Below are positions 14,241-21,419 of a stretch of 21,455 bases of DNA, in pieces. How positions within the stretch are numbered: the stretch's first letter is position 1; each line of letters opens with the position of its first letter. The DNA comes from Nocardioides sp. (GTDB lineage: Bacteria; Actinomycetota; Actinomycetes; Propionibacteriales; Nocardioidaceae): NCBI GenBank assembly GCA_003519585.1, contig DOWL01000123.1, forward strand, positions 1 to 21,455, given 5' to 3'. The position numbers and the translations under genes are program-made. The notes under the pieces are model-generated. The model was not told where the DNA came from, did no database searches, and was given only the letters and a program-made list of their open reading frames with translations.

Positions 14241-16250
14241 TCAGGCGACCCGCTCGTGTACGGCGCTGGTGAGCGCCGACGAGGTCACCTCGGCGACCGG
14301 GACATGGTCGGCACGCAGTTGCTCGGCGAGCGTCGCGGCGAGTCCCAGGTGCAAAGGCCCACGCTCGCAGTCGATGACCAGCGTGGCGATGCCGCGCCCA
14401 GCGATCGCCGCCGCAGCCCGCCCGGCTCGAGCCAGCGGATCGTGGCCAGTGCTCGCACGCCCGTCGGTGACGACGACCAGGAGCGGACGACGACGAGGGT
14501 CACGCACCCGTTCGAGTTCGACCACCCGGGCGGCCTCCCACAGCCCCTCGGCGAGCGGAGTCCGGCCACCGGCGGGCAGCTCCTCCAGCCGGCGAGCTGC
14601 GATGTCGACCGAGCGGGTGGGCGGGAGCACGAGGTCGGCCCGATCCGCCCGGAAGGTCACGAGGCCGACCTTGTCGCGACGCTGGTAGGCGTCGAGCAGG
14701 AGGCTGAGGATCGCGGTCTTGACCTCCTCCATCCGCCGGCGCGCGGCCATCGAGCCGGAGGCGTCGACGCAGAACAGCACGAGATTCGACTCGTGGCCCT
14801 CTCGGTCGGCGACGCGCAGGTCTTCGGGGCGGAGTCGCAGCCTCCCTTCGGTGCGACCGCGCGCGGGCTGGTGCGGCGCCGCCGCGCGTACGGTCTCGGT
14901 CAGGTGCACAGAGCCGCCTCGTCCGGGCCGAGCCCCGATCCGCCGCCCGGTCTCGGTGAAGGCCCGGCTGCGCCGGCCCGCCTCCCCCGAACCGACGCCG
15001 CGCACCGTGAACAGCTTGGGCCGGTACGGCGCGCCCGCGGTCGCCGTCATGGTGGCACCGGGGTCGCCGCTGGACTCCCTCGACGCCGAACGCTCGCCAT
15101 CGCCCGCTTCCGGCTGGCTGACCGACGATGGCGAGCTGTCGCTGGTCGAGGACGGAGAGCCCGCGTCGACACCCTCGCCGGCGCCGTCGCCGTCCGGAGC
15201 CGGCGGATCGGGCTCCGGGTCCGGCTCGTCGTCGCCCAGCACCTGATCGAGCAGCTCCTCGTCCAACCCCGGTGCATCGAACGGGTTGCGCCGGCGGCGA
15301 TGCGGCAGCGCAAGCCGGGCGGCGGCGCGGATGTCGTCGCGGGTCACGGAGGTGCGGTCGTGCCAGGCCGCGTGCGCGGCGGCCGCTCGGGCGATGACGA
15401 TGTCGGCGCGCATGCCGTCGACCTCGAAGGCGGCGCACAGTTCGGCGATGGTGAGCAGCGCCGACTCGGAGAGCTCGACCTGGCCGACGCGCTCCTGCGC
15501 GGCTCGGATCCGCTTGGTGAGCTGGCGCTCCTCCTCGGCGTACGCCGCGACGAACGCCTCGGGGTCACGGTCGTAGGCCATCCGGCGGCGGACCACCTCG
15601 ACCCGGGTGGCGGGGTCGCGAGGAGCCGTGACCTCGACGGTGAGACCGAACCGGTCCAGGAGCTGTGGGCGCAGCTCGCCTTCCTCGGGGTTCATGGTGC
15701 CGACCAGCACGAACCTTGCGGCGTGCTCGACGGACACTCCGTCGCGCTCGACCGTCGAGCGGCCCATGGCGGCCGCGTCGAGGAGGAGGTCGACCAGGTG
15801 GTCGTGGAGGAGGTTCACCTCGTCGACGTACAGGATCCCGCGGTGTGCCCGGGCGAGCAGGCCGGGTTCGTACTCCGCCTTGCCCTCGGAAAGCGCACGC
15901 TCGAGGTGGAGCGAGCCGAGCACCCGGTCCTCCGTGGCGCCGACGGGCAGCTCGACCAGCCGCACCGGCCGGGTCTCGGTCGGTGCGTCCGCCGCGAAGG
16001 GTCCGTCCGGTGACAGCGCGCTGCCGTGCGGATCACGTGGGTCGGAGGAGAACCGGTCGCCCGCGACGACCTCGATGGGCGGCAGCACCGCAGCCAGTCC
16101 GCGCACGATCGTGGACTTCGCGGTGCCCTTCTCCCCACGGACCAGGACGCCACCGACGTCCGGCGAGATCGTCGTGAGCACCAGCGCGAGGGCCATGCCG
16201 TCGGGGTCGTCGGATCCGACGACCGCACAGAAGGGGTACTGGTTCGGCAT
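14241..16250 (-). CDS. ChlI/ChlD-like fused AAA+/VWA chelatase subunit, probable cobaltochelatase partner of CobN
   Basis: The 669-residue protein joins a ChlI-like AAA+ ATPase to a ChlD-like von Willebrand A domain. Visible elements are Walker A GEKGTAKS (39-46), Walker B GILYVDEVNLL (138-148), FVLVGTMNPEEGELRPQLLDRFG (sensor region), and a Pro/Asp/Ser-rich linker (about 340-400). The VWA domain (about 487-669) has the MIDAS motif DASGS at 496-500 and a matching VTDGRAS. Such proteins are annotated as magnesium chelatase, but no chlorophyll gene is present. Here it precedes cobO and cobB behind a cobalamin riboswitch, so it most likely powers cobalt insertion by CobN in place of separate CobS and CobT subunits. 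The ATG at 16250 has GGGAG upstream. Confidence 0.92.
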   Translation of the reverse strand: MPNQYPFCAVVGSDDPDGMALALVLTTISPDVGGVLVRGEKGTAKSTIVRGLAAVLPPIEVVAGDRFSSDPRDPHGSALSPDGPFAADAPTETRPVRLVELPVGATEDRVLGSLHLERALSEGKAEYEPGLLARAHRGILYVDEVNLLHDHLVDLLLDAAAMGRSTVERDGVSVEHAARFVLVGTMNPEEGELRPQLLDRFGLTVEVTAPRDPATRVEVVRRRMAYDRDPEAFVAAYAEEERQLTKRIRAAQERVGQVELSESALLTIAELCAAFEVDGMRADIVIARAAAAHAAWHDRTSVTRDDIRAAARLALPHRRRRNPFDAPGLDEELLDQVLGDDEPDPEPDPPAPDGDGAGEGVDAGSPSSTSDSSPSSVSQPEAGDGERSASRESSGDPGATMTATAGAPYRPKLFTVRGVGSGEAGRRSRAFTETGRRIGARPGRGGSVHLTETVRAAAPHQPARGRTEGRLRLRPEDLRVADREGHESNLVLFCVDASGSMAARRRMEEVKTAILSLLLDAYQRRDKVGLVTFRADRADLVLPPTRSVDIAARRLEELPAGGRTPLAEGLWEAARVVELERVRDPRRRPLLVVVTDGRASTGHDPLARAGRAAAAIAGRGIATLVIDCERGPLHLGLAATLAEQLRADHVPVAEVTSSALTSAVHERVA

Positions 16251-16270
16251 GTGAGGCTCCCGCTCGTCCG

Positions 16271-16293
16271 CCTTGGATGTTCAGGCTCCAAGG
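16271..16293 (-). promoter_or_regulatory. Expression-platform hairpin competing with riboswitch P1
   Basis: On the minus strand CCTTGGA (from 16293) and TCCAAGG (16277-16271) form a perfect 7-bp stem with a 9-base loop. The first arm is also the 3' strand of P1 of the cobalamin riboswitch, so the two helices exclude each other. No U tract follows before the GGGAG of the chelatase gene, so translational or Rho-dependent control is more likely than intrinsic termination. Confidence 0.6.
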
Positions 16294-16406
16294 CCGGTCT
16301 TCGGACTTCCAGGTCGACCGTGTCGCATCGCCTGGTCACCGCAGCGGGCCTGTGCCGGACTCTCACCGGCTTCCCAGATTCTCCCCAACCTCGGGGCACC
16401 TCGGAG
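16286..16406 (-). ncRNA. Cobalamin riboswitch upstream of the chelatase-cobO-cobB-cobC operon
   Basis: Read on the minus strand, P1 pairs CTCCGAGG (16406-16399) with CCTTGGAG (16293-16286). Between them are GAGGTGCCCC, the core GGGAAGCCGGTGAGAGTCCGG with CACAGGCCCGCTGCGGTGA (plus-strand 16336-16373), and AAGTCCGAAGACCGG near the 3' end (complement of 16295-16309). All are hallmarks of class I adenosylcobalamin riboswitches. It lies 35 bases upstream of the chelatase start codon and fills the gap between that gene and the divergent cobL. Confidence 0.95.
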
Positions 16407-16415
16407 CTGCGCGCC

Positions 16416-16425
16416 ACGATAGCGT
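16416..16425. promoter_or_regulatory. Possible overlapping divergent -10 elements
   Basis: The 10-bp sequence ACGATAGCGT contains TANNNT in both directions: TAGCGT on the plus strand, 8 bases before the cobL GTG at 16434, and TATCGT on the minus strand, about 10 bases before the riboswitch P1. No convincing -35 is visible on either side. If real, the cobL transcript would be leaderless or nearly so. Confidence 0.35.
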
Positions 16426-16433
16426 CACGGCCC

Positions 16434-17642
16434 GTGGCCTCCGTCCTCCCCTCTCACGTGACGGTCGTCGGCGTCCCGGCAGACGGCTGGCCCGGCCTCG
16501 GCGATCCGGCCCGCGCGCTCCTGTCGGAGGCCGCGGTGATCCTCGGCTCGGCCCGGCAGCTGGCCCTGCTGCCCGACGTACCGCAGCAGGTACGCAGCGC
16601 CTGGCCGAGCCCGTTCTCGCTTGCACAGCTGGAGGAGTACGCCGACCGCGACGTGGTCGTGCTGGCCTCGGGCGATCCGTACGTGTCCGGCATCGCCTCG
16701 ACCCTCCTGCGGCTGCTCGGACCGGAACGGATGACCGTGGTGCCGACGGTCTCGTCGGTGTCGCTGGCTCGCGCGCGGATGCACTGGGACGACGCCGAGG
16801 TGGTGACCGTGGTCGGGCGCCGCCTTGAGGCCGTGGTGCGCCACGTCGCGCCCGGCAACCGGGTCGTCGTGCTGTCCTCCGACGAGCACACACCCGCGGC
16901 CGTCGCGGCGCTGCTGGACGAGGCCGGGTACGGCGCCACGGTGATGACCGCGCTGGGCAACCTCGGCACCGACCTGGAGACCCGCACCGAGGCGACGGCG
17001 GCCGAGGGCGGTCCGCTCGCGCCCCGGCTGCATGTGCTGGCACTCGAGATGCGCGGACCGGCCATCGGCCAGTGGACGGCGGGGCTGCCCGACGACGCGT
17101 TCGAGCACGACGGCCAGCTCACCAAGCGCGACCTCCGCGCCTCCGCCCTGGCCCGGCTGGCGCCGTACCCGGGCGCCCTGCTCTGGGATGTCGGCGCAGG
17201 TGCGGGATCCGTCGCGATCGAGTGGTTGCGCAGCCATCCGCTGACCACGGCGGTCGCGGTCGAGGCCGACGCCACTCGAGCTCGACGCATCGACCGCAAC
17301 GCCGCAGCGCTCGGCGTACCCCGCCTCGAGGTCGTCACCGGACCGGCACCCGACGCGCTCAGCGGGCTGCCCGACCCCGACGCGATCTTCGTCGGCGGTG
17401 GCGCGACGGCACCGGGGCTGCTCGACCTTTGCCGCACCCGGCTGCGACCCGGCGGGCGGCTGGTCGCGCACGGAGTCACGATCGAGACCGAGCAGCTGCT
17501 GACCGCGGCGTACGCCGAGCATGCCGGCGAGCTGACCCGGCTCTCGGTCGAGCGGGCCGAGCCGCTGGCCGGGTTCACCGGCTGGACACCCGCGCGTGCG
17601 GTCGTGCAATGGGCGTGGCGCGCTCCCGAGGGCAGACGGTGA
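16434..17642 (+). CDS. cobL: CobL (CbiE-CbiT fusion), precorrin-6B C5,15-methyltransferase (decarboxylating)
   Basis: CobL methylates C5 and C15 and decarboxylates the acetate at C12, giving precorrin-8X. It is a fusion of a CbiE-like tetrapyrrole methylase (about residues 1-200: TVVGVPADGWPGL, ILGSARQLALLP, VVLASGDPYVSGIASTLL, VPTVSSVSLARARMHW) and a CbiT-like class I SAM methyltransferase (about 210-402: DDAFEHDGQLTKRDLRA, LLWDVGAGAGSVAIEWLR, IFVGGGATAPGLLD, LVAHGVTIETEQLL). The 402-residue length is normal. GTG at 16434 is used; GTG at 16458, directly before TVVGVPADG, is equally possible. Neither has a Shine-Dalgarno sequence. The frame continues upstream only through the riboswitch antisense. 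TGA overlaps the cobM GTG. Confidence 0.93.
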   Translation: MASVLPSHVTVVGVPADGWPGLGDPARALLSEAAVILGSARQLALLPDVPQQVRSAWPSPFSLAQLEEYADRDVVVLASGDPYVSGIASTLLRLLGPERMTVVPTVSSVSLARARMHWDDAEVVTVVGRRLEAVVRHVAPGNRVVVLSSDEHTPAAVAALLDEAGYGATVMTALGNLGTDLETRTEATAAEGGPLAPRLHVLALEMRGPAIGQWTAGLPDDAFEHDGQLTKRDLRASALARLAPYPGALLWDVGAGAGSVAIEWLRSHPLTTAVAVEADATRARRIDRNAAALGVPRLEVVTGPAPDALSGLPDPDAIFVGGGATAPGLLDLCRTRLRPGGRLVAHGVTIETEQLLTAAYAEHAGELTRLSVERAEPLAGFTGWTPARAVVQWAWRAPEGRR

Positions 17643-18382
17643 CGGTCCACTTCGTCGGCGCGGGGCCGGGTGCGGCCGACCTGCTCACCCTGCGCGCGGT
17701 CTCGCTGCTGGCCACGGCCGACGTGGTGCTCTACCCGGGCACCTATCTCGACAGCGCGGTGCTCGGCCACTGCCGGACCGAGGCGGAGCTGGTCGACACC
17801 CAGGCGCTCGACCTCGACGCCATCGTGGCCCACCTCGTCGACGCCCACCGCACCGGCCGGGAGGTGGTCCGGCTGACCTCGGGCGACCCCTCGGTCTACT
17901 CCGCGCTCACCGAGCAGACCCGCCGACTCGACGCGGCCGACGTGCCGTGGGACGTGACCCCGGGCGTGCCGTCGTACGCCGCCGCAGCGGCGCGCGCGGG
18001 CCGCGAGCTCACGGTCCCCTACGGCGCCCAGGCGGTCGTCCTCACCCGGCCCGGACGCGACGCGACCCCGGTGCCCGACACCGCGAGCCTGGCGACGTTC
18101 GCGCGCACCGGAGCGACCCTCGCGCTGCACCTCGGCGTGACCCGGATCCGTGAGTTGATGGCGGAAGTCGAGCCGCACTACGGCAGGGACTGTCCGGTGG
18201 TCGTGGCCTTCCGCGTCAGCCAGCCCGAGGAGCGGATGCTCCACGGCACGGTCGGCGACATCGCCGACACAGTCGAGGCGGCGGGGTTGCGCCAGGCGGC
18301 GGTGATCCTGGTCGGCCGGGCCCTCACGCGGGAGGGCGGGGAGTCACACCTCTATTCGTCCACACGTCGCCGTGACGGGTGA
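17639..18382 (+). CDS. cobM: CobM, precorrin-4 C11-methyltransferase
   Basis: CobM uses SAM to methylate C11 of precorrin-4, giving precorrin-5. The 247-residue protein begins TVHFVGAGPGAADLLTLRAVSLL, with the glycine-rich loop of the tetrapyrrole methylases. It carries VVLYPGTYLD, VVRLTSGDPSVYSALTEQ, DVTPGVPSYAAAAARAGRELTVP, ALHLGVTRIRELM and VVVAFRVSQPEERMLHGTV, which separate CobM from its paralogues. It ends in the usual SHLYSSTRRR type tail. GTG at 17639 overlaps the cobL stop (GTGA). The last 59 bp are antisense to the end of cobIJ, and both proteins have their normal C-termini within that overlap. Confidence 0.95.
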   Translation: MTVHFVGAGPGAADLLTLRAVSLLATADVVLYPGTYLDSAVLGHCRTEAELVDTQALDLDAIVAHLVDAHRTGREVVRLTSGDPSVYSALTEQTRRLDAADVPWDVTPGVPSYAAAAARAGRELTVPYGAQAVVLTRPGRDATPVPDTASLATFARTGATLALHLGVTRIRELMAEVEPHYGRDCPVVVAFRVSQPEERMLHGTVGDIADTVEAAGLRQAAVILVGRALTREGGESHLYSSTRRRDG

Positions 18383-19823
18383 GCGAGGTCTGCGACGAGC
18401 CCACGATCAGCAGGGTCCGCATGTCCACGCCGTTCACCTCCAAGGCACCGAGGGTGGTCACGGTGAGGGACTCCTCGACCCGGCCTACGTCCCGGCCGAC
18501 GACGACCACCCGGTCGGCGGGCAGCAGTGCGAGCAGCAGCTTCTGGGCCTCGACCACCTGGTCTCGGCGCGACCGGGACGCCGGGTTGTAGATCGCGATC
18601 ACCAGGTCGCCCTCGGCGCAGGCCCGGAGCCGAGCCTCGACGACCGACCACGGCTTGAGCCGGTCGGACAGGCTCAGCACCGCGAAGTCGCCGCCGATCG
18701 GCGCCCCCGCCCGGGCCGCCACCGCCTGGACGGCGCTGACCCCGGGCAGCACCCGCACCGCCACCTCGGGGAACTCGTCGCTGACCTCGTGCACGGCGGC
18801 CGCCATCCCGAACACACCGGCGTCGCCGCCCGAGACGACCGCGACCCGCTCACCGCGGGCGGCTAGCGAGAAGGCGAGTCGGGCCCGGTCCAGCTCGACG
18901 CTGTTGCCCGAGGCGTGTCGGGTGAGGCCGGCGCGTTGAGGCACCCGGGCGACGTACGGCGCGTAGCCGACGACGTGGTCGACCTCGGCCAGCGCCTCGG
19001 CGGCCTCCCGCGTGAGCCACCGGTCCGGGCCGGGACCGAGCCCCACCACCAGCAGCTCGGCCGGTCCCTCGGGCCGCGCCACGCTCTCGACCGCAGGAGT
19101 GGCCCGCACCGTGTCGCCCGGGACCACGACGAGTGAGAAGTACGGCACCGACTCCGGGTCCACGTCGGCCACCGGGAGCCGCCGCTCGTCGGCCATCGAG
19201 GCGCGCTCGACGTAGATCGCGCCCTCGAGCCGACCAGCCGCCTCGAGCGCGCGGCGTACGGCGGGGAAGGTGCGGCCCAGCTTCATGATCACCGCGCCCT
19301 GGCTGTCGGCGAGCCGGCGCGCGAGCTCGGGCTCGGGCAGGGTCCCCGGGAGCACAGTGAGGACGTCGGTCCCCCGGACCAGCGGCGTGTGCGCGGCCGC
19401 GGTCGCCGCGGCGTACGCCGGCACTCCCGGCACGACCTCGGTCTCGAACCGCTCCGCCAGCCGGTCGTGCATCACCATCGGTGAGCCGTAGAACAGCGGG
19501 TCGCCCTCGGCGAGCAGCACCACGTGCCGACCGGCTTCGAGGTGGGCACCCAGCCGGTCGGCGCACTCGGCGTAGAAGTCGGCCATCGCGCCGTCGTATC
19601 CCCCGGGATGGTCGGTCCCACCGGTCGTGACGGGGTAGCGGAGCTCCTCCTCGACCGTGCCCGGCCGGACCAGGTCGCCCGCGATCCGGCGGGCGTGCGA
19701 GCGCTTGCGCACGCCCGCGTGGAAGGCCACGACGTCGGCCGCGCCGATCAACCGCGCTGCCTTGAGGGTGACCAACTCCGGGTCGCCCGGACCCACACCC
19801 ACGATCGAGAGCCGGCCGGCCAT
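18324..19823 (-). CDS. cobIJ: CobIJ fusion, precorrin-2 C20- and precorrin-3B C17-methyltransferase
   Basis: This 499-residue bifunctional protein joins two tetrapyrrole methylases. Residues 1 to about 240 are CobI (LSIVGVGPGDPELVTLKAARLI, LLAEGDPLFYGSPMVMHDRL, VVPGVPAYAAATAAAHTPLVRG, IMKLGRTFPAVRRAL), which methylates C20 of precorrin-2. Residues about 256-499 are CobJ (LLVVGLGPGPDRWLTREAAEAL, VVGYAPYVARVP, AVVSGGDAGVFGMAAAV, VLPGVSAVQAVAARAGAPIG, IAIYNPASRSRRDQV), which methylates C17 with ring contraction. The fusion is common in actinobacteria. ATG 19823 shares a base with the cobH stop (TGATG), and GGAGGAGG inside the end of cobH is a strong ribosome binding site. The 3' end overlaps cobM by 59 bp. 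Confidence 0.95.
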   Translation of the reverse strand: MAGRLSIVGVGPGDPELVTLKAARLIGAADVVAFHAGVRKRSHARRIAGDLVRPGTVEEELRYPVTTGGTDHPGGYDGAMADFYAECADRLGAHLEAGRHVVLLAEGDPLFYGSPMVMHDRLAERFETEVVPGVPAYAAATAAAHTPLVRGTDVLTVLPGTLPEPELARRLADSQGAVIMKLGRTFPAVRRALEAAGRLEGAIYVERASMADERRLPVADVDPESVPYFSLVVVPGDTVRATPAVESVARPEGPAELLVVGLGPGPDRWLTREAAEALAEVDHVVGYAPYVARVPQRAGLTRHASGNSVELDRARLAFSLAARGERVAVVSGGDAGVFGMAAAVHEVSDEFPEVAVRVLPGVSAVQAVAARAGAPIGGDFAVLSLSDRLKPWSVVEARLRACAEGDLVIAIYNPASRSRRDQVVEAQKLLLALLPADRVVVVGRDVGRVEESLTVTTLGALEVNGVDMRTLLIVGSSQTSLTRHGDVWTNRGVTPRPPA

Positions 19824-20500
19824 CACTCCTCCTCCGAGGCGAGCGCGTTGACCGCGGAGGAGGTGATGGCGCTGCCACCCCGCCGACCGCGCACCGTGAC
19901 GAACGGGACGTCGATCCCGTGGTCGGCCGCGATCGACGCCAGCGCATCCTTGGACTCCGCGGCACCGATGAAGCCGACCGGACAGCCGACGATCGCCGCC
20001 GGTCGCGGGGCTCCGGCGATCAACAGCTCCAGCAGGTGGAACAACGCGGTCGGCGCGTTGCCGATCGCGACGACCGCCCCGTCGAGGTGCGGCTCCCACA
20101 GCGATACGGCGGCGGCAGTGCGCGTCGTACCCCACTGCGCGGCCAACGCCGGCACCTGCTCGTCGCCGAGGAAGCAGCGCACCGGGTTGTCTGCCGGGAG
20201 CCGGCCCGCCGTGATCCCGACCGCGACCATCCGCGCATCGCACAGGATCGGAGCTCCGCCCGCGAGGGCGGCGCGGGCGCTCGCCACGAGCCGGGGGTGG
20301 ACGACGAGGTCGTCGACGAGGTCGACCTGGCCGCTTCCGTGCACCATCCGGACGGCGAGCTGCTCGGCGTCGGGTGGTACGGCGGACAGCCGGGTCTCGC
20401 GGCGGATGGTGGCGAACGAGTCGCGGTAGATCGCGGCGCCGTCGGTCACGTAGTCGTAGCGACGCGGCGGTGGCGTCGGCCCTGGAATCGACCCGGTCAT
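19823..20500 (-). CDS. cobH: CobH, precorrin-8X methylmutase
   Basis: CobH moves the methyl group from C11 to C12, giving hydrogenobyrinic acid. The 225-residue protein shows YDYVTDGAAIYRDSFATIR, the catalytic His54 in RMVHGSGQVDL, APILCDARMVAVGIT, AAVSLWEPHLDGAVVAIGNAPTAL and PAAIVGCPVGFIGAAESKDAL, all typical of the family. The ATG at 20500 overlaps the cobG TGA (ATGA). The C-terminal run of glutamates (ALASEEE) is a consequence of the strong Shine-Dalgarno sequence for cobIJ lying in the same bases. It is the middle gene of cobG-cobH-cobIJ. Confidence 0.95.
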   Translation of the reverse strand: MTGSIPGPTPPPRRYDYVTDGAAIYRDSFATIRRETRLSAVPPDAEQLAVRMVHGSGQVDLVDDLVVHPRLVASARAALAGGAPILCDARMVAVGITAGRLPADNPVRCFLGDEQVPALAAQWGTTRTAAAVSLWEPHLDGAVVAIGNAPTALFHLLELLIAGAPRPAAIVGCPVGFIGAAESKDALASIAADHGIDVPFVTVRGRRGGSAITSSAVNALASEEE

Positions 20501-21360
20501 CGCACGATCCGATCCGGGACCAGCAGTCCTCGCCAGGGCGTCACGACGACCACGTGGTTCGCGGCCGCGGCGCTCTGGGTGACGGCGCGCTCGGCGAGTG
20601 CCCGGTCGACAGCGCCGTCGTCCGCGATCAGATGGAGGCCCCCAGCGACCGGCCCCTCCGGCAGCGGCGATTCCACAGGCGGGGTGCAGGCGTAGCGATC
20701 GCAGGGCGGCTCGAGTCGGACGGCGAGCTCATCGACGTGCCAGGCCGCTCCGGGCCCGTCGCCGCGCGCGTCGAGGAAGCGGTGCGCGAGGTGCACCAGA
20801 GCGCGCGGCACTCGCGCCAGCGGTAGCACCGCGCCCCACGCGTCCGAGCCGATGCGCAGCTGGCCCGAGGCACCGTTGATCGCGACCACCCCGAGATCGA
20901 GGGCCCGGTCGAGCAGATCACCCCGATCGTCGAGCACGAACAGGAACCGACCGGGCAGTTCGGCCAGCCGTGGATCGGCGCACAGGAGACGGTCGAGCTG
21001 CGCAGCCACCGGCGCCAGGTTGGCGCGCCCGCCGGCGATGCCGGTCTGGGGCGAGGCCATGATGTTGCGCACCAGTTCGTGGGACCTGGAGGGCAGCAGT
21101 CCGGTCGCCTCGACGGCGGCCACGACCTCGTCGGGGACCCGCCCGTCGTCCAGCGGTAGTGCCCGCAGCTGCAGGTTGGCCCGCGAGGTGATGTGGACCC
21201 GGCCATCGCCGTACCGCTCGGCCACGGCGACCAGGTCGAGCAGGGCTTGTGTGGACATCCGCCCGCCGACCGGACGCAGCCGGATCAGCGCACCGTCGTC
21301 GGCCGGCCAAGGGCGGAACACTCCCGGACAGAGGTCGGCGCGATCCCGCGTTGTCGTCAT
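20497..21360 (-). CDS. cobG: CobG-like precorrin-3B synthase, C-terminally short
   Basis: CobG is the monooxygenase-type enzyme that prepares precorrin-3A for ring contraction; family members carry a [4Fe-4S] centre and resemble nitrite/sulfite reductases. This 287-residue protein has the N-terminal family features CPGVFRPWPADDGALIRLRPVGG in part, RVHITSRANLQLRAL, SHELVRNIMASPQTGIAG, RLAELPGRFLFVLDD, and finally VVVVTPWRGLLVPD. It then stops after four more residues. Homologues known to me (about 360-460 residues) continue with a further 70-100 residues holding paired cysteines of the type CTG-PGC and GC-GC that bind the cluster. No such pairs are present, and cobH follows immediately by ATGA overlap. 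ATG 21360 has GGAG upstream. It may be inactive, or act differently. Confidence 0.85.
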   Translation of the reverse strand: MTTTRDRADLCPGVFRPWPADDGALIRLRPVGGRMSTQALLDLVAVAERYGDGRVHITSRANLQLRALPLDDGRVPDEVVAAVEATGLLPSRSHELVRNIMASPQTGIAGGRANLAPVAAQLDRLLCADPRLAELPGRFLFVLDDRGDLLDRALDLGVVAINGASGQLRIGSDAWGAVLPLARVPRALVHLAHRFLDARGDGPGAAWHVDELAVRLEPPCDRYACTPPVESPLPEGPVAGGLHLIADDGAVDRALAERAVTQSAAAANHVVVVTPWRGLLVPDRIVR

Positions 21361-21419
21361 CGGATGACTCCGTTGTCGGGGGCTGCTGCGCGTCGCCCGG
21401 AGCCTCCTCGCGGCACCGC

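Noticed and set aside
13878..16013. 711-codon open frame on the plus strand antisense to cobO and the chelatase gene
   Set aside because: No domain visible; length comes from high GC removing stops.
14241..16250. Chlorophyll-type magnesium chelatase role
   Set aside because: No bacteriochlorophyll genes; operon and riboswitch context point to cobalt.
16454..18244. 596-codon open frame on the minus strand antisense to cobL and cobM
   Set aside because: No recognisable motif, and both cobL and cobM are secure.
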